Shown here piece by piece: positions 15,489 to 24,035 of a DNA stretch of 37,907 bases. Below the pieces are notes generated by a model, which was not told where the DNA came from, did not search any database, and worked only from the letters and a program-made list of their open reading frames with translations. Made by a program: the position numbers and the translations under genes. The stretch is taken from assembly GCF_024295805.1 (NCBI RefSeq), contig NZ_JANCLX010000031.1:1-37907 (forward strand), read 5' to 3'. The first letter of the stretch is position 1. Every line of letters begins with the position of its first letter. This DNA is from Streptomyces cucumeris (GTDB lineage: Bacteria > Actinomycetota > Actinomycetes > Streptomycetales > Streptomycetaceae).

Positions 15489-17456
15489 ATGAGACCTTCC
15501 CGCCTGGCCATGCTGTCCGCGCTCTCCACCCTCAGCGTGCTCGCGGTGACACTCCTGCCGACCGGTGGGGCTCCCGCCGCGGCCACCCCACCGGCACCGC
15601 TCACCGTCGACGACCCCGGTTTCGAGCAGAAGGGCGCGGGCTGGACCTTCACCTCGGGTGCGGGGACCGCCACCAACCTGCCCCACGGCGGGGACCGGCT
15701 GCTCTTCCTCGACGCGGGGCCGGAGCGGAAGGCGTCCCAGACCGTGACGGCCCGGCGCTCCGGCACCTACGACCTCTCCGCGTGGATCGCCACGGGAGGG
15801 CCCGGCGCCCACTTCACGGTGCGGGTGAACGGGCACGTCACGGACTCCGTCGAGCTGCCGAGCCGCCCCACGTACGCCCGCTACACGGTCAGCCGGACAG
15901 CCGTGAGGGCCGGCGACCGGCTGGAGATCGCCTTCGAGTCCGGCGAGGGGTGGGTGAACGCCGACGACGTCATGGTGTCGCCGTCCTCCCCGGTGAATCC
16001 CACGGTCAGCTCCTCGGACCCGAGGATCGTGGAGATGTTCACCTGGTCCAAGCGGAAGGCCAACAGCTGGGTACAGCTCCCGGGCACCCAGGGGCCGTTG
16101 AACGTCGACGAGAACCAGCGGGCGGGCACCGGCAGCGCCTCCTACGGCCCGAGCTACTGGGCGGGTTACGCCCACCGCAGCGCGTACTACTCGCGCGACT
16201 TCGCCCACCAGCTCGGCGGAGCCGCCGTCCTCGGACTCACCACCGAGAACAAGGCGATGCTCCGCTCCTACGCCGCCTCCGCCACGGCCGCGCACCGCTA
16301 CTACCCGGTCTGGGCGCTGAACTTCGACATCACCACCCCGCACACCATCGACTACCACGGCCCCGACGACTTCGTCCGCGAAGTGCCCGCCACCTTCGAA
16401 CTGGTGGAGAAGGCCAATGAGGCCTACCGGTGGAGCGGTGACCGCGCCTACCTCGACGACACCGCCCTGTGGAACTACTACCGTCACGCGACCGGGAAGT
16501 TCGTCGATCTGCACAACGGCACCAAGGACAACGGCAAGGTCAAGGTGGCCGAGGGGACGGGGCGGGGCATCTTCGCCGGGGCCGCCAGCTACAACGAGGA
16601 GGGCAACGAACACCTCGCCGAGGCGGGTGACGGCATCGCGGCGCAGTACCAGGCGTACCGGGCGCTGGCCGAGCTCGCACACGACAAGGGCGACCGCTCC
16701 CTCGCCACCGCGTCCGCCCGCCAGGCCCGGAAGCTCAAGGAGTACTTCAACTCCACCTGGAGCGGGGAGGGTTCGGGTGCCTCGATGGTGCGCGCCTACC
16801 GCACCGACGGCACGGCGCTCACCGGCTGGGGCAAGGAGAACAGCTGGTTCATGCCGATGAAGGGCATCATCGCCCCCGGCCCCCGCAACGACGCCTACCT
16901 CGACTACATCGACCAGCAGGCGAGTGGCCCGGGCAGACCCGCGAACATCGAGGCCCTCACGTATCTCCCGGACACCTTCTTCCGGTACAACCGCGCGGAC
17001 ACGGCCTGGAAGTGGATGCGCCACATCTACGACCAGCGGAACACCCAGCACACCGTGACCCGCCAGGGCCCCAACGGGGACTATCCCGAGGTGTCCTTCA
17101 CCCTGCTCGGCCAGACGGTCCAGGGGCTGATGGGTGTCGCACCCAACGCGCCCCACCATGCCCTGACCACCCAGTCACGGCTGCCCAACGGAATGGACTG
17201 GCTGAAACTGGACCACCTGCGCATCGGCCGGAGCACCTTCGGTCTGCGCCACGACGGCACCACGTCGTCCACCCTCACCCACACCTCCGGGGACGCCGCC
17301 TACCGCTGGGAGGCCCGGTTCCCCGGCGAACACGGCCGGATCACGGTCGACGGGAAGAAGCGCACGCCCCGGACCAGGACGGTGGACGGCGTGACGTACA
17401 CCTACACCGTCGTCTCCGTGGCCCCCGGAACGTCCAGGACCGTCCGGATCGGCTGA
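15489..17456 (+). CDS. Secreted putative glycosidase with N-terminal carbohydrate-binding-like domain
   Basis: A 655-aa exported protein. Residues 1-32 are a Sec signal peptide. Residues about 35-160 form a jelly-roll, CBM-like module (DPGFEQKGAGWTF at the start, NADDVMV at the end). The central part (about 170-550) is rich in helices and aromatic residues, with YYSRDFAHQLGGAAVLGL and REVPATFELVEKANEAYRWSGD, as in (alpha/alpha)6-barrel glycosidases. A beta-rich tail follows. No exact GH family is recognised and catalytic acids cannot be assigned. It is divergent from the sugar importer, with the paired operators between, suggesting it releases the oligosaccharide that the importer takes up. 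The start ATG follows GGGAG. Ends 32 bp from the convergent TetR gene. Confidence 0.75.
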   Translation: MRPSRLAMLSALSTLSVLAVTLLPTGGAPAAATPPAPLTVDDPGFEQKGAGWTFTSGAGTATNLPHGGDRLLFLDAGPERKASQTVTARRSGTYDLSAWIATGGPGAHFTVRVNGHVTDSVELPSRPTYARYTVSRTAVRAGDRLEIAFESGEGWVNADDVMVSPSSPVNPTVSSSDPRIVEMFTWSKRKANSWVQLPGTQGPLNVDENQRAGTGSASYGPSYWAGYAHRSAYYSRDFAHQLGGAAVLGLTTENKAMLRSYAASATAAHRYYPVWALNFDITTPHTIDYHGPDDFVREVPATFELVEKANEAYRWSGDRAYLDDTALWNYYRHATGKFVDLHNGTKDNGKVKVAEGTGRGIFAGAASYNEEGNEHLAEAGDGIAAQYQAYRALAELAHDKGDRSLATASARQARKLKEYFNSTWSGEGSGASMVRAYRTDGTALTGWGKENSWFMPMKGIIAPGPRNDAYLDYIDQQASGPGRPANIEALTYLPDTFFRYNRADTAWKWMRHIYDQRNTQHTVTRQGPNGDYPEVSFTLLGQTVQGLMGVAPNAPHHALTTQSRLPNGMDWLKLDHLRIGRSTFGLRHDGTTSSTLTHTSGDAAYRWEARFPGEHGRITVDGKKRTPRTRTVDGVTYTYTVVSVAPGTSRTVRIG

Positions 17457-17488
17457 TCCTCCCCACCCTCGAACCGCGGAGCGGCCGG

Positions 17489-18103
17489 TCAGATCTCGGG
17501 GAACTCCGGCGACAGCCCGAGCTCCTCGGCAACCGGCCGCCAGATGGCGGCGAGCACATCATCCGCGGTGACCGTGGGATCGCCCAGCATCAGCCGGATG
17601 CCGTAGCCGTCACTCAGCGCGAGCACCAGGGTACTGAGGCGCTGGACGTCCGCCGGGCGGAACTCACCGGAGGCCACCCCCTGCTCGATCGCCCCGCCGA
17701 CCCACGCGTGGAGCTGGGCGTAGAGGTCCACGGCGAACAGCCGTGTCGTCTCATCGCGCAGCGACCGCACCCACAGCTCCTGCCACAGCCGCCAGTCCTG
17801 GCGGAGTTCGGGGTCGGTCGGCAGCAGGCTGTGCACGATCCTGGCCAGGACGACGGCGGCGGGCACCGTGGCCGCGTCGTCGTCGAGGCCGAGGGCGGTG
17901 GAGGCGAAGGAGTGGGTCATCGCCTCCGTGAAGAGCTTCTCGCGGGTGTCGAAGTGGTAGTGCAGCAGGGCGGTGGACACCCCGGCGCGCTCGGCCACCA
18001 TCTTCATCCGGATCTTCTCGAAGCCGACCTCGGCGATCACCTCGCACGCGGCGGACAGGATGCGCTCGCGGGTCCCTTCCGCGGTGCGCGCCCTGGTCTC
18101 CAT
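17489..18103 (-). CDS. TetR-family regulator (BetI-like), last gene of the acyl-CoA operon
   Basis: A 204-aa TetR repressor. The N-terminal HTH spans about 10-56 (TRERILSAACEVIAEVGFEK, then VAERAGVSTALLHYHFDTREKLF). The C-terminal ligand domain is all-helical with WRLWQELWVRS, similar in feel to TetR_C_6/BetI-type proteins, though this is a weak match. The start ATG at 18103 follows GGGGAGGG; an ATG 15 codons upstream lacks a site. It lies 48 bp downstream of the hydroxyacyl-CoA dehydrogenase gene on the same strand, so it is probably autoregulated with the operon. Likely targets are the two identical-format operators at 26004-26023 and 26061-26080. The ligand could be an amine or an acyl-CoA of the pathway. 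Confidence 0.88.
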   Translation of the reverse strand: METRARTAEGTRERILSAACEVIAEVGFEKIRMKMVAERAGVSTALLHYHFDTREKLFTEAMTHSFASTALGLDDDAATVPAAVVLARIVHSLLPTDPELRQDWRLWQELWVRSLRDETTRLFAVDLYAQLHAWVGGAIEQGVASGEFRPADVQRLSTLVLALSDGYGIRLMLGDPTVTADDVLAAIWRPVAEELGLSPEFPEI

Positions 18104-18151
18104 GTCGTGCCCTCCCCCACTCGTCGTACGGTGTGCCGTGGCCATCATCCC

Positions 18152-19054
18152 TCACCCCGATTCCGGGCGGGCGGCCGCCGTGCCGGGGCCGTGCTCGGAG
18201 TAGCTGTGGAAACCCTGCCCCGACTTGCGGCCCAGCAGACCGGCGTCGACCATCCGGGCCAGCAGGGGTGGCGGCGAGTAGTGCGGTTCCCTGAACTCGG
18301 CGTACAGGGAGTCGGCGATGGCCTGGGTGGTGTCCAGACCGATGAGGTCGGCCAGGGCGAGCGGGCCCAGGGGGTGGGCGCAGCCCAGGACCATGCCCCG
18401 GTCGATGTCCTGGGCGGTGGCGATACCGGACTCGACCATCCGGACGGCGGCCAGCAGATACGGGACGAGCAGCGCGTTGACGACGAATCCGGCGCGGTCG
18501 GGGGCGCGGATGACCTCCTTGCCGAGGACACCGGTGGTGAAGGTCTCGGCCCGGGCGAGGGTGTCGGCCGAGGTGAGCAGCGAGGGCACCAGCTCCACCA
18601 GCGGCAGGACCGGAACCGGGTTGAAGAAGTGCACACCGATGACATGGCCGGGCCGTGAGGTGGCGGTGGCCAGGCGGATGACGGGGATCGCGGAGGTGTT
18701 GGTGGCCAGGACGCAGTCCTCGGAGGTGAGGAGGGCGTCCAGGCGGGTGAACACCTCCAGCTTGACGCGTTCGTCCTCGGCGACGGCTTCGACGACCAGG
18801 TCACGGTCGTGCAGTGCGTCCAGGTCGTCGGCGACGGTGATCCTGGCCAGTGCCTCGTCGCGGAGGCCGGGAGTGATGCCGCCGCGGGAGGCGGCGCGCT
18901 CCAGGGAGCGGGCGATGCGCTCCCGGCCCGCGCGGGCCGCGTGGGCGTCGCGCTCCACGACGGTCACCGGCAGCCCGGCGCGGGCGCAGACTTCGGCGAT
19001 GCCCGCGCCCATGAGGCCGCAACCCACTACTCCGACGCGTTCGATGCCGCCCAT
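18152..19054 (-). CDS. 3-hydroxyacyl-CoA dehydrogenase (3-hydroxybutyryl-CoA dehydrogenase-like)
   Basis: A 300-aa NAD(P)-dependent enzyme. The Rossmann motif GCGLMGAGIAE lies at about 11-21, ATNTSAIP (with Ser near 121) follows, then the catalytic HFFNPVP (His about 142, partner Glu about 154), and the C-terminal dimerisation domain contains GCAHPLGPLALADLIGLD. It oxidises or reduces the 3-hydroxy group of short acyl-CoAs. The start is ATG at 19054 after AGGAAGGA; an in-frame extension upstream would translate a simple HEPRPHESRPHEP repeat and is unlikely. It sits 178 bp after the acyl-CoA dehydrogenase gene. The larger gap, containing a tandem repeat, may hold an internal promoter. No enoyl-CoA hydratase or thiolase is encoded nearby. 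Confidence 0.9.
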   Translation of the reverse strand: MGGIERVGVVGCGLMGAGIAEVCARAGLPVTVVERDAHAARAGRERIARSLERAASRGGITPGLRDEALARITVADDLDALHDRDLVVEAVAEDERVKLEVFTRLDALLTSEDCVLATNTSAIPVIRLATATSRPGHVIGVHFFNPVPVLPLVELVPSLLTSADTLARAETFTTGVLGKEVIRAPDRAGFVVNALLVPYLLAAVRMVESGIATAQDIDRGMVLGCAHPLGPLALADLIGLDTTQAIADSLYAEFREPHYSPPPLLARMVDAGLLGRKSGQGFHSYSEHGPGTAAARPESG

Positions 19055-19069
19055 CGCGGTTCCTTCCTG

Positions 19070-19117
19070 CCGTGGTTCATGAGGCCGTGATTCATGGGGC
19101 CGTGGTTCATGGGCCGT
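19070..19117 (-). repeat. Three-unit 15-bp tandem repeat before the hydroxyacyl-CoA dehydrogenase gene
   Basis: On the plus strand the units read CCGTGGTTCATGAGG, CCGTGATTCATGGGG and CCGTGGTTCATGGG, followed by a decayed CCGTGGAG. On the minus strand each unit contains an ATG in the same frame. The first opens a 27-codon frame (19110-19027) coding an MNHG-type peptide repeated three times, which ends inside the dehydrogenase start. No ribosome binding site precedes it, so translation is doubtful. Confidence 0.7.
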
Positions 19118-19232
19118 GGAGTGGTGGCCGCGGCGCACCGCCGCGGCCAGGTGGTCTGCCATGGGGATGGCTTCCGCGCTCCCGGGGGCGGCCCGGCCCT
19201 GGCTCGCCCCCGGGAGCGGGAAGTGCGGGGGC

Positions 19233-20408
19233 TCAGCGCGAACCGGGCAGTGCCAGGACTCCCGTACCACGCTTGACCAGTTCATTGGCGATGATCAGCC
19301 GCTGGATCTCGGAGGTGCCCTCCCAGATCCGGTCCACCCGCAGCTCGCGGTAGAGCCGTTCGACGGCGTAGGAGCGGTCGTAGCCACGGCCGCCGAAGAT
19401 CTGCAGACACCGGTCGATCACCCGGCCGGACGCCTCGCTGGCGGCCAGCTTGGCGATGGACGCCTTGGCGTGCAGGGTCTTGCGGTCCTCCGGCGACGCC
19501 TGGTCGACCTCCCACGCCACCTGGTGGGTGTAGGCGCGGTTGACGGCGATGTCCACGGCGGAGTCGGCCAGCATCCCTTGGATCAGCTGGTAGCTGGCGA
19601 TGGGGGCACCGAACTGCTCACGTTCCACGGCCCAGTCGCGGGCCAGCTCCAGCGCCCGCTCGGCCGCGCCGATGGTCCGCGCGGCGATCATCAGACGCTC
19701 CTCGGTGAACCACGAGCGGGTGATGTCGTAGCCCCCTCCGATCCCGCCGAGCACCGCGTCCTCGCCCACCTGGACATCGGTGAAGGTGAACTCGGGGTGC
19801 TCATAGACGAAGGTGTGCATGAAGCGGGGCACCCGGGTCATCTCGATACCGGGGGTGTCCTTGTCGACGAGGAAGAGGGTCGGGGCGCCCTCGGGTCCCG
19901 CGGCGGCGAGGACGATCATGAAGTCGGCGTGGTCGCCGACGGTCACGAACCACTTCTCACCGTTGAGCACCCATCCGGCGTCGTTCCTGGTGGCGGTGGT
20001 GGCCAGGTTCTGCGGGTCGGATCCGGCTTCGGGCTCGGTGACGGCGTAGCAGTCGCGCCGCCGTCCCTCGATGACCGGGACGAGGAAGCGTTCGCGCTGT
20101 TCGGGGGTGCAGAAGCGCAGCGCGTTGGCCGGGCGCCACACCATGTCCCACAGTGCGCCGGTGAGCCGTCCCAGCTCCTCCTGGACGGTGGCCTGTTCGG
20201 CGATGGTCAGCCCGGCGCCACCCCATTCGGCAGGCATGTTGACCGCCTGGAGTCCGGAGTCGAGGACCGCGTCGCGGATGGTGGCGTGGTCGCTCTCGGG
20301 CAGGCCGTTGTTCTCCTCGCAGGCGATTTCATAGCCCGCGATGAGGTCGGTGAGCGCGCGGGCGTCGGCCTTGAGCCGGGCCTGACGTTCGGTGAGACGG
20401 AAGTCCAT
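19233..20408 (-). CDS. Acyl-CoA dehydrogenase, second of a tandem pair
   Basis: A 391-aa FAD-dependent acyl-CoA dehydrogenase. It has the N-terminal helical domain, the FAD/substrate segment AVTEPEAGSD (about 121-130) and GEKWFVTVGD, the QIFGGRGYDRSYAVER segment and IWEGTSEIQ, whose Glu in EGT is the usual catalytic base position. Full family length. The start ATG at 20408 follows GAGG. The C-terminal 150 residues are almost identical to the upstream paralogue (20455-21627), whereas the first 80 residues differ widely, so substrate binding or partner contacts probably diverged. The pair could form a mixed tetramer, but both keep the catalytic Glu, unlike some known heteromeric pairs. Electron transfer flavoprotein genes are not in the window. 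Confidence 0.92.
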   Translation of the reverse strand: MDFRLTERQARLKADARALTDLIAGYEIACEENNGLPESDHATIRDAVLDSGLQAVNMPAEWGGAGLTIAEQATVQEELGRLTGALWDMVWRPANALRFCTPEQRERFLVPVIEGRRRDCYAVTEPEAGSDPQNLATTATRNDAGWVLNGEKWFVTVGDHADFMIVLAAAGPEGAPTLFLVDKDTPGIEMTRVPRFMHTFVYEHPEFTFTDVQVGEDAVLGGIGGGYDITRSWFTEERLMIAARTIGAAERALELARDWAVEREQFGAPIASYQLIQGMLADSAVDIAVNRAYTHQVAWEVDQASPEDRKTLHAKASIAKLAASEASGRVIDRCLQIFGGRGYDRSYAVERLYRELRVDRIWEGTSEIQRLIIANELVKRGTGVLALPGSR

Positions 20409-20454
20409 GGCGGTCCTCACTGCTTCGAGGGTTTGGAGGGTGGTGGCGGGGTGG

Positions 20455-21627
20455 TCAGTGGGTGGGCAGGGCGAGGGCCCGGGTGCCGCGCTTGATGAGC
20501 TCGTTGGCGATGATCAGCCGCTGGATCTCGGAAGTGCCCTCCCAGATGCGGTCCACCCGCAGCTCGCGGTACATCCGCTCGACGGCGTAGGAGCGGTCGT
20601 AGCCACGGCCGCCGAAGATCTGCAGACACCGGTCGATCACCCGCCCGGCCGCCTCACTGGCGGCCAGCTTGGCGGTGGACGCCTTGGCGTGCAGGGTCTT
20701 GCGGTCGGTGCCCGGCTGATCGGCCTCCCAGGCGACCTGGTGGGTGTAGGCGCGGTTGACGGCGATGTCCACGGCGCAGTCGGCGAGCATCCCCTGGATC
20801 AGCTGGTAGCCCGCGATGGGGCCGCCGAACTGCTCACGTCCGATGGCCCATTCCCGGGCGAGCTCCAGCGCCCGCTCGGCCGCGCCGACGGTACGGGCCG
20901 CGATCATCAGGCGCTCGTCGGTGAACCACTCCTTGGTCAGCTCATAGCCGTGTCCGACGCCGCCGAGCACGTCCTCGTCGGCGACGAAGACATCGGTGAA
21001 GGTGAACTCGGGGTGCCCGTTGACGGCGGAGTGCATGAAGCGGGGCACCCGGGTCATCTCCACGCCCGGGGCCGACTTGTCGACGAAGAACAACGTGGCC
21101 AGCCGGTCGGGGCCCGCGTCGGCCTGCACCAGCAGGAAGTCGGCGATGTCACCGCAGGTGACGAACCACTTCTCACCATTGATGAGCCAGCCGCCGTCGG
21201 TGCGGGTGGCGGTGGAGGTGCCGGAGGACGGATCTGATCCGGCGCCCGGCTCGGTCACGGCGAACGCGTCGAACTTCTCGGCGCGCAACACGGGGAGCAG
21301 GTACTTCTCGCGCTGCCGCTCATCGCCGTAGGCGAGGACGTTGGCCGGCCGCCAGGGGATGTCCCACAGACAGTTGGTGGCCTTGCCGAACTCCTCCTCG
21401 ACGATGACCTGGTCCAGCAGGCTGAGTCCGGCGCCGCCCCATGCGGCGGGCATGTTGATGGCGTAGACCCCGGCGGCCATGGCCGCGCGGGTCAGCTCGG
21501 CGACGGTCTCCTGCGGGAGCGGGCCGCCCGCCTGCTCCGACTCGTCCTCGTATTCCATCAGCAGTCGGGCGTAGTCCGCCGCGCGCCGCTTCAGGTCGGC
21601 CTGTTCGGGGGTGTAGCGCATGTCCAT
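20455..21627 (-). CDS. Acyl-CoA dehydrogenase, first of a tandem pair
   Basis: A 390-aa acyl-CoA dehydrogenase with AVTEPGAGSDPSSG (about 123-136), GEKWFVTCGD, the arginine-rich region of the FAD site QIFGGRGYDRSYAVERMYRE and IWEGTSEIQ with the catalytic Glu. It introduces the alpha-beta double bond into an acyl-CoA and passes electrons to ETF. The start ATG at 21627 follows AAGAGG; ATG two codons on is possible. It lies 43 bp after the acyl-CoA synthetase gene and 46 bp before its paralogue, all on one strand. The N-terminus is unusually acidic (EYEDESEQ), which could favour a positively charged acyl group such as a betaine. This last idea is speculative. Confidence 0.92.
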   Translation of the reverse strand: MDMRYTPEQADLKRRAADYARLLMEYEDESEQAGGPLPQETVAELTRAAMAAGVYAINMPAAWGGAGLSLLDQVIVEEEFGKATNCLWDIPWRPANVLAYGDERQREKYLLPVLRAEKFDAFAVTEPGAGSDPSSGTSTATRTDGGWLINGEKWFVTCGDIADFLLVQADAGPDRLATLFFVDKSAPGVEMTRVPRFMHSAVNGHPEFTFTDVFVADEDVLGGVGHGYELTKEWFTDERLMIAARTVGAAERALELAREWAIGREQFGGPIAGYQLIQGMLADCAVDIAVNRAYTHQVAWEADQPGTDRKTLHAKASTAKLAASEAAGRVIDRCLQIFGGRGYDRSYAVERMYRELRVDRIWEGTSEIQRLIIANELIKRGTRALALPTH

Positions 21628-21670
21628 GGGGGACCTCTTCGGTACGGGTTCGGGCTGCGGGTGCGGTGGA

Positions 21671-23734
21671 TCAGGCGAGGACGGCACGGGAGTCGAGCGC
21701 GAGAACGCCCGTGGGCCGGACGAGGAGCGGGTTGACCTCCAGTTCGGCGATCTCGGGGTGGGCCGCGGCGAAGGCGGTGATGCGCTCGATGGCCTCGGCG
21801 GCCGCCGCGATGTCCACCGCGGGACGGCCCCGGACCCCGTCGAGCAGTGAGGCGGTGCGCAGTTGGCGCAGCAGCCGGAGCGCATGGTCGGCGGGTACGG
21901 GCGCCAGCGCGAAGGTGACGTCGCGCAGGGCCTCGGCGAGGATGCCGCCGAGCCCCACCATGGCGACCGGGCCGAAGCGGGGGTCGCGGTTGACGCCGAC
22001 GATCAGCTCGATCCCGTCGGAGAGATCGGCCATGGCCTCCACGGAGTAGGCGGGCGCGCCGAGTCTGCCGTGCATGTCGCGGTGGGCGGCGAGCAGTTCG
22101 TCCGGACCCGCCAGGCCGAGGGCCACTCCGCCGGCATCCGACTTGTGCAGCAGATGGAGGGCCTTGAGGACATAGGGACCGCTGATCTCGGCCGCCGCGG
22201 CGCGCAGTTCGTCCTCGTCACGGATCTCGCGTGCGGCCGGGAAGGGGACGCCCGCGGCTTCCAGGGCCGCACGCGTCTCCAGGTAGCCGGTCCGCTCCAG
22301 TGGTTCGGCGGCCCCCGGGAGCGGGGCCACTCCGGTCACTCCGGCCGCGGCGGCACCGGGTCCGGCCAGCGCGGCGAGGGCGCGGGCGGCGTCCTCCGTC
22401 GCCCCGAACACGGGGATCCCGGCCTCGGTCAGGGTGCGGCAGCTCGGCGAGTCGGGGTACATCGACTGCACGACGAGGGGGGTGGCGCTGTTCCGGTGGC
22501 GGGCGGCGATGTCGTGGGCCGCCTCCTGCTCCCCGCGGGCGAGTGCCGCGCCGCCGCCGAGACCGCCGCCCGCGTCGGCGTAGCCGCCGAAGTAGCCGGT
22601 CATCAGGACGGCGTCGGTCTCCTCGGCCTCCAGCAGGGCCGTGACGGTCCCGGTGTACGAGGCGGGGTCCTGTTCGCCCATCCCGGCCAGGTCCACGGGG
22701 TTGCCGAGGGCGGACTGCTCCCACAGCACCTCCCGCAGGCCGTTCTGGGTGACCGGGGTGAGTTCGGGGACGGTCAGACCGGCCGCCTCGACGGCGTCGG
22801 CGGCGATGACCCCGTGGCCACCGCCGTCGGTGAGCACGGCGACGCCCCGGCCCCGGGAGCGCCGCTGACCGGCCAGGGCGGCGAGGACGACGGTGAGTTC
22901 GCGCGGGGTCGCGACGAGTTCGACTCCGGCGTCCCGGCAGGCGGCCCCGACGACGTCGGCGGAGGTGGTCAGGGCGCCGGTGTGCGACTGGGCGCTGCGG
23001 GCCGAGGCGTCGCCGCGGCCGGCAGTCAGCAGCACCACCGGCTTCCCCGCGACGGCAGCGGCCTCGGCGAAGGCCCGGCCGTCGGCGAAGTCCTCGGCGT
23101 AGACGGCGATGGCGCGGGTGCCTTCATGCCGGGCGCAGTCGGCGAGGAGGTCGACGAGGGTGACATCGGCCTGGTTGCCGAGCGAGACGAACCGGGAGAA
23201 GCCCAGGCCGTGCGGGGTGAAGCGGAGCTGGAGTTCAAGGGCGAGGTTGCCGCTCTGGCTGAGCAGGGCGATCCCGCCGGGGGTGAAGCTGTCGGAGGCG
23301 AGGTGGAGTTCGGTGGTGTTGTCGGCGATGCCCAGGCAGTTGGGGCCGACCATCACCGCGCCCGCGGCACGGACCCGTTCGGCGATGACGCGCTGGCGTT
23401 CCCGTCCGGCGGCGCCGGTCTCGGCGAAGCCCGCCGTGATGGCGACGATGGCGCGGGCCCCGCAGTCCAGTGCCTCGTCGACGGCGGCTTCGAATCCGGC
23501 GGCGGGTACGGAGACGACGGCCAGGTCGACGGGTTCGCCGATAGCCTTGATGCTGGGGGCGGCGGTGCGGCCCAGGACCGTTCCGCCACGGCGGTTGACG
23601 AGGTGGACGGGGCGCCGGTGGTCCGCGCGCACGGCTTGGGAGGCGATGGCGTGGCCGTACTTGGCGGGGTCGTCGCTGGCTCCGACGACCGCCACGGACA
23701 CGGGGTCGAAGAGCGCGCTCAGGTCACGTCCCAT
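21671..23734 (-). CDS. Fused ADP-forming acyl-CoA synthetase (acetate-CoA ligase family)
   Basis: A 687-aa fusion of the alpha and beta parts of NDP-forming acyl-CoA synthetases. CoA-binding Rossmann domain about 1-130 (SVAVVGASDDPAKYG); succinyl-CoA-ligase-like domain about 150-300 with LLSQSGNLA and the phospho-His motif SHTGAL (His about 251); ATP-grasp domain about 465-687 (PYVLKALHLLHKSDAGGVALGL, LEVNPLLVRP). It makes an acyl-CoA from a carboxylate, ATP and CoA, releasing ADP and phosphate. The start codon overlaps the ferredoxin stop (TGATG), so translation is coupled. In this operon it probably activates the acid produced by the aldehyde dehydrogenase of the divergent arm. Acid specificity cannot be read from sequence. 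Confidence 0.92.
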   Translation of the reverse strand: MGRDLSALFDPVSVAVVGASDDPAKYGHAIASQAVRADHRRPVHLVNRRGGTVLGRTAAPSIKAIGEPVDLAVVSVPAAGFEAAVDEALDCGARAIVAITAGFAETGAAGRERQRVIAERVRAAGAVMVGPNCLGIADNTTELHLASDSFTPGGIALLSQSGNLALELQLRFTPHGLGFSRFVSLGNQADVTLVDLLADCARHEGTRAIAVYAEDFADGRAFAEAAAVAGKPVVLLTAGRGDASARSAQSHTGALTTSADVVGAACRDAGVELVATPRELTVVLAALAGQRRSRGRGVAVLTDGGGHGVIAADAVEAAGLTVPELTPVTQNGLREVLWEQSALGNPVDLAGMGEQDPASYTGTVTALLEAEETDAVLMTGYFGGYADAGGGLGGGAALARGEQEAAHDIAARHRNSATPLVVQSMYPDSPSCRTLTEAGIPVFGATEDAARALAALAGPGAAAAGVTGVAPLPGAAEPLERTGYLETRAALEAAGVPFPAAREIRDEDELRAAAAEISGPYVLKALHLLHKSDAGGVALGLAGPDELLAAHRDMHGRLGAPAYSVEAMADLSDGIELIVGVNRDPRFGPVAMVGLGGILAEALRDVTFALAPVPADHALRLLRQLRTASLLDGVRGRPAVDIAAAAEAIERITAFAAAHPEIAELEVNPLLVRPTGVLALDSRAVLA

Positions 23735-23925
23735 CACTTCACCAGCCGCAGCGCGGAGTTGGGGCAGACGGCGACGGCCTCGGCGGCGGCCTCTTCCGAC
23801 CCCTCGGGCACGACGGTCCGGATCGGCTGGGCGTAGCCCCACTCGTCGATGTCGATGAGGTCCGCGGCGGGTTCCTGGCACAGGCCGTAGGCCTGGCAGC
23901 GGGTCGAGTCCAGCAGCAGTTTCAT
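23734..23925 (-). CDS. Small [3Fe-4S]-type ferredoxin
   Basis: A 63-aa ferredoxin with three cluster cysteines, at about residues 10, 16 and 54 (CQAYGLC, then AVCPNSA). The C-x5-C ... CP layout, with Gly or Leu where a fourth Cys would sit, is that of the single [3Fe-4S] ferredoxins that serve P450 and Rieske enzymes in actinobacteria. The start ATG at 23925 follows AAAGGA; a 17-residue upstream extension is low in coding character. Its stop overlaps the synthetase start. It is encoded between the NuoF-like flavoprotein gene and the acyl-CoA genes, and is the obvious electron carrier from that flavoprotein to the Rieske oxygenase of the divergent operon. Confidence 0.88.
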   Translation of the reverse strand: MKLLLDSTRCQAYGLCQEPAADLIDIDEWGYAQPIRTVVPEGSEEAAAEAVAVCPNSALRLVK

Positions 23926-24035
23926 GGCGGGAGTCCTTTCGGAGCGGGCGGTACGGCGCGGGGCGGGGGCCGCCACGGGGAGGGCGCCGGTGTCCGTGGG
24001 GGTGCGGGGTCAGAGGACGGCGAGGGGGTGCGGGG

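Noticed and set aside
21863..23836. 657-aa open frame antisense to the acyl-CoA synthetase gene
   Set aside because: It is the Gly/Arg-rich shadow of a clear enzyme gene on the other strand.
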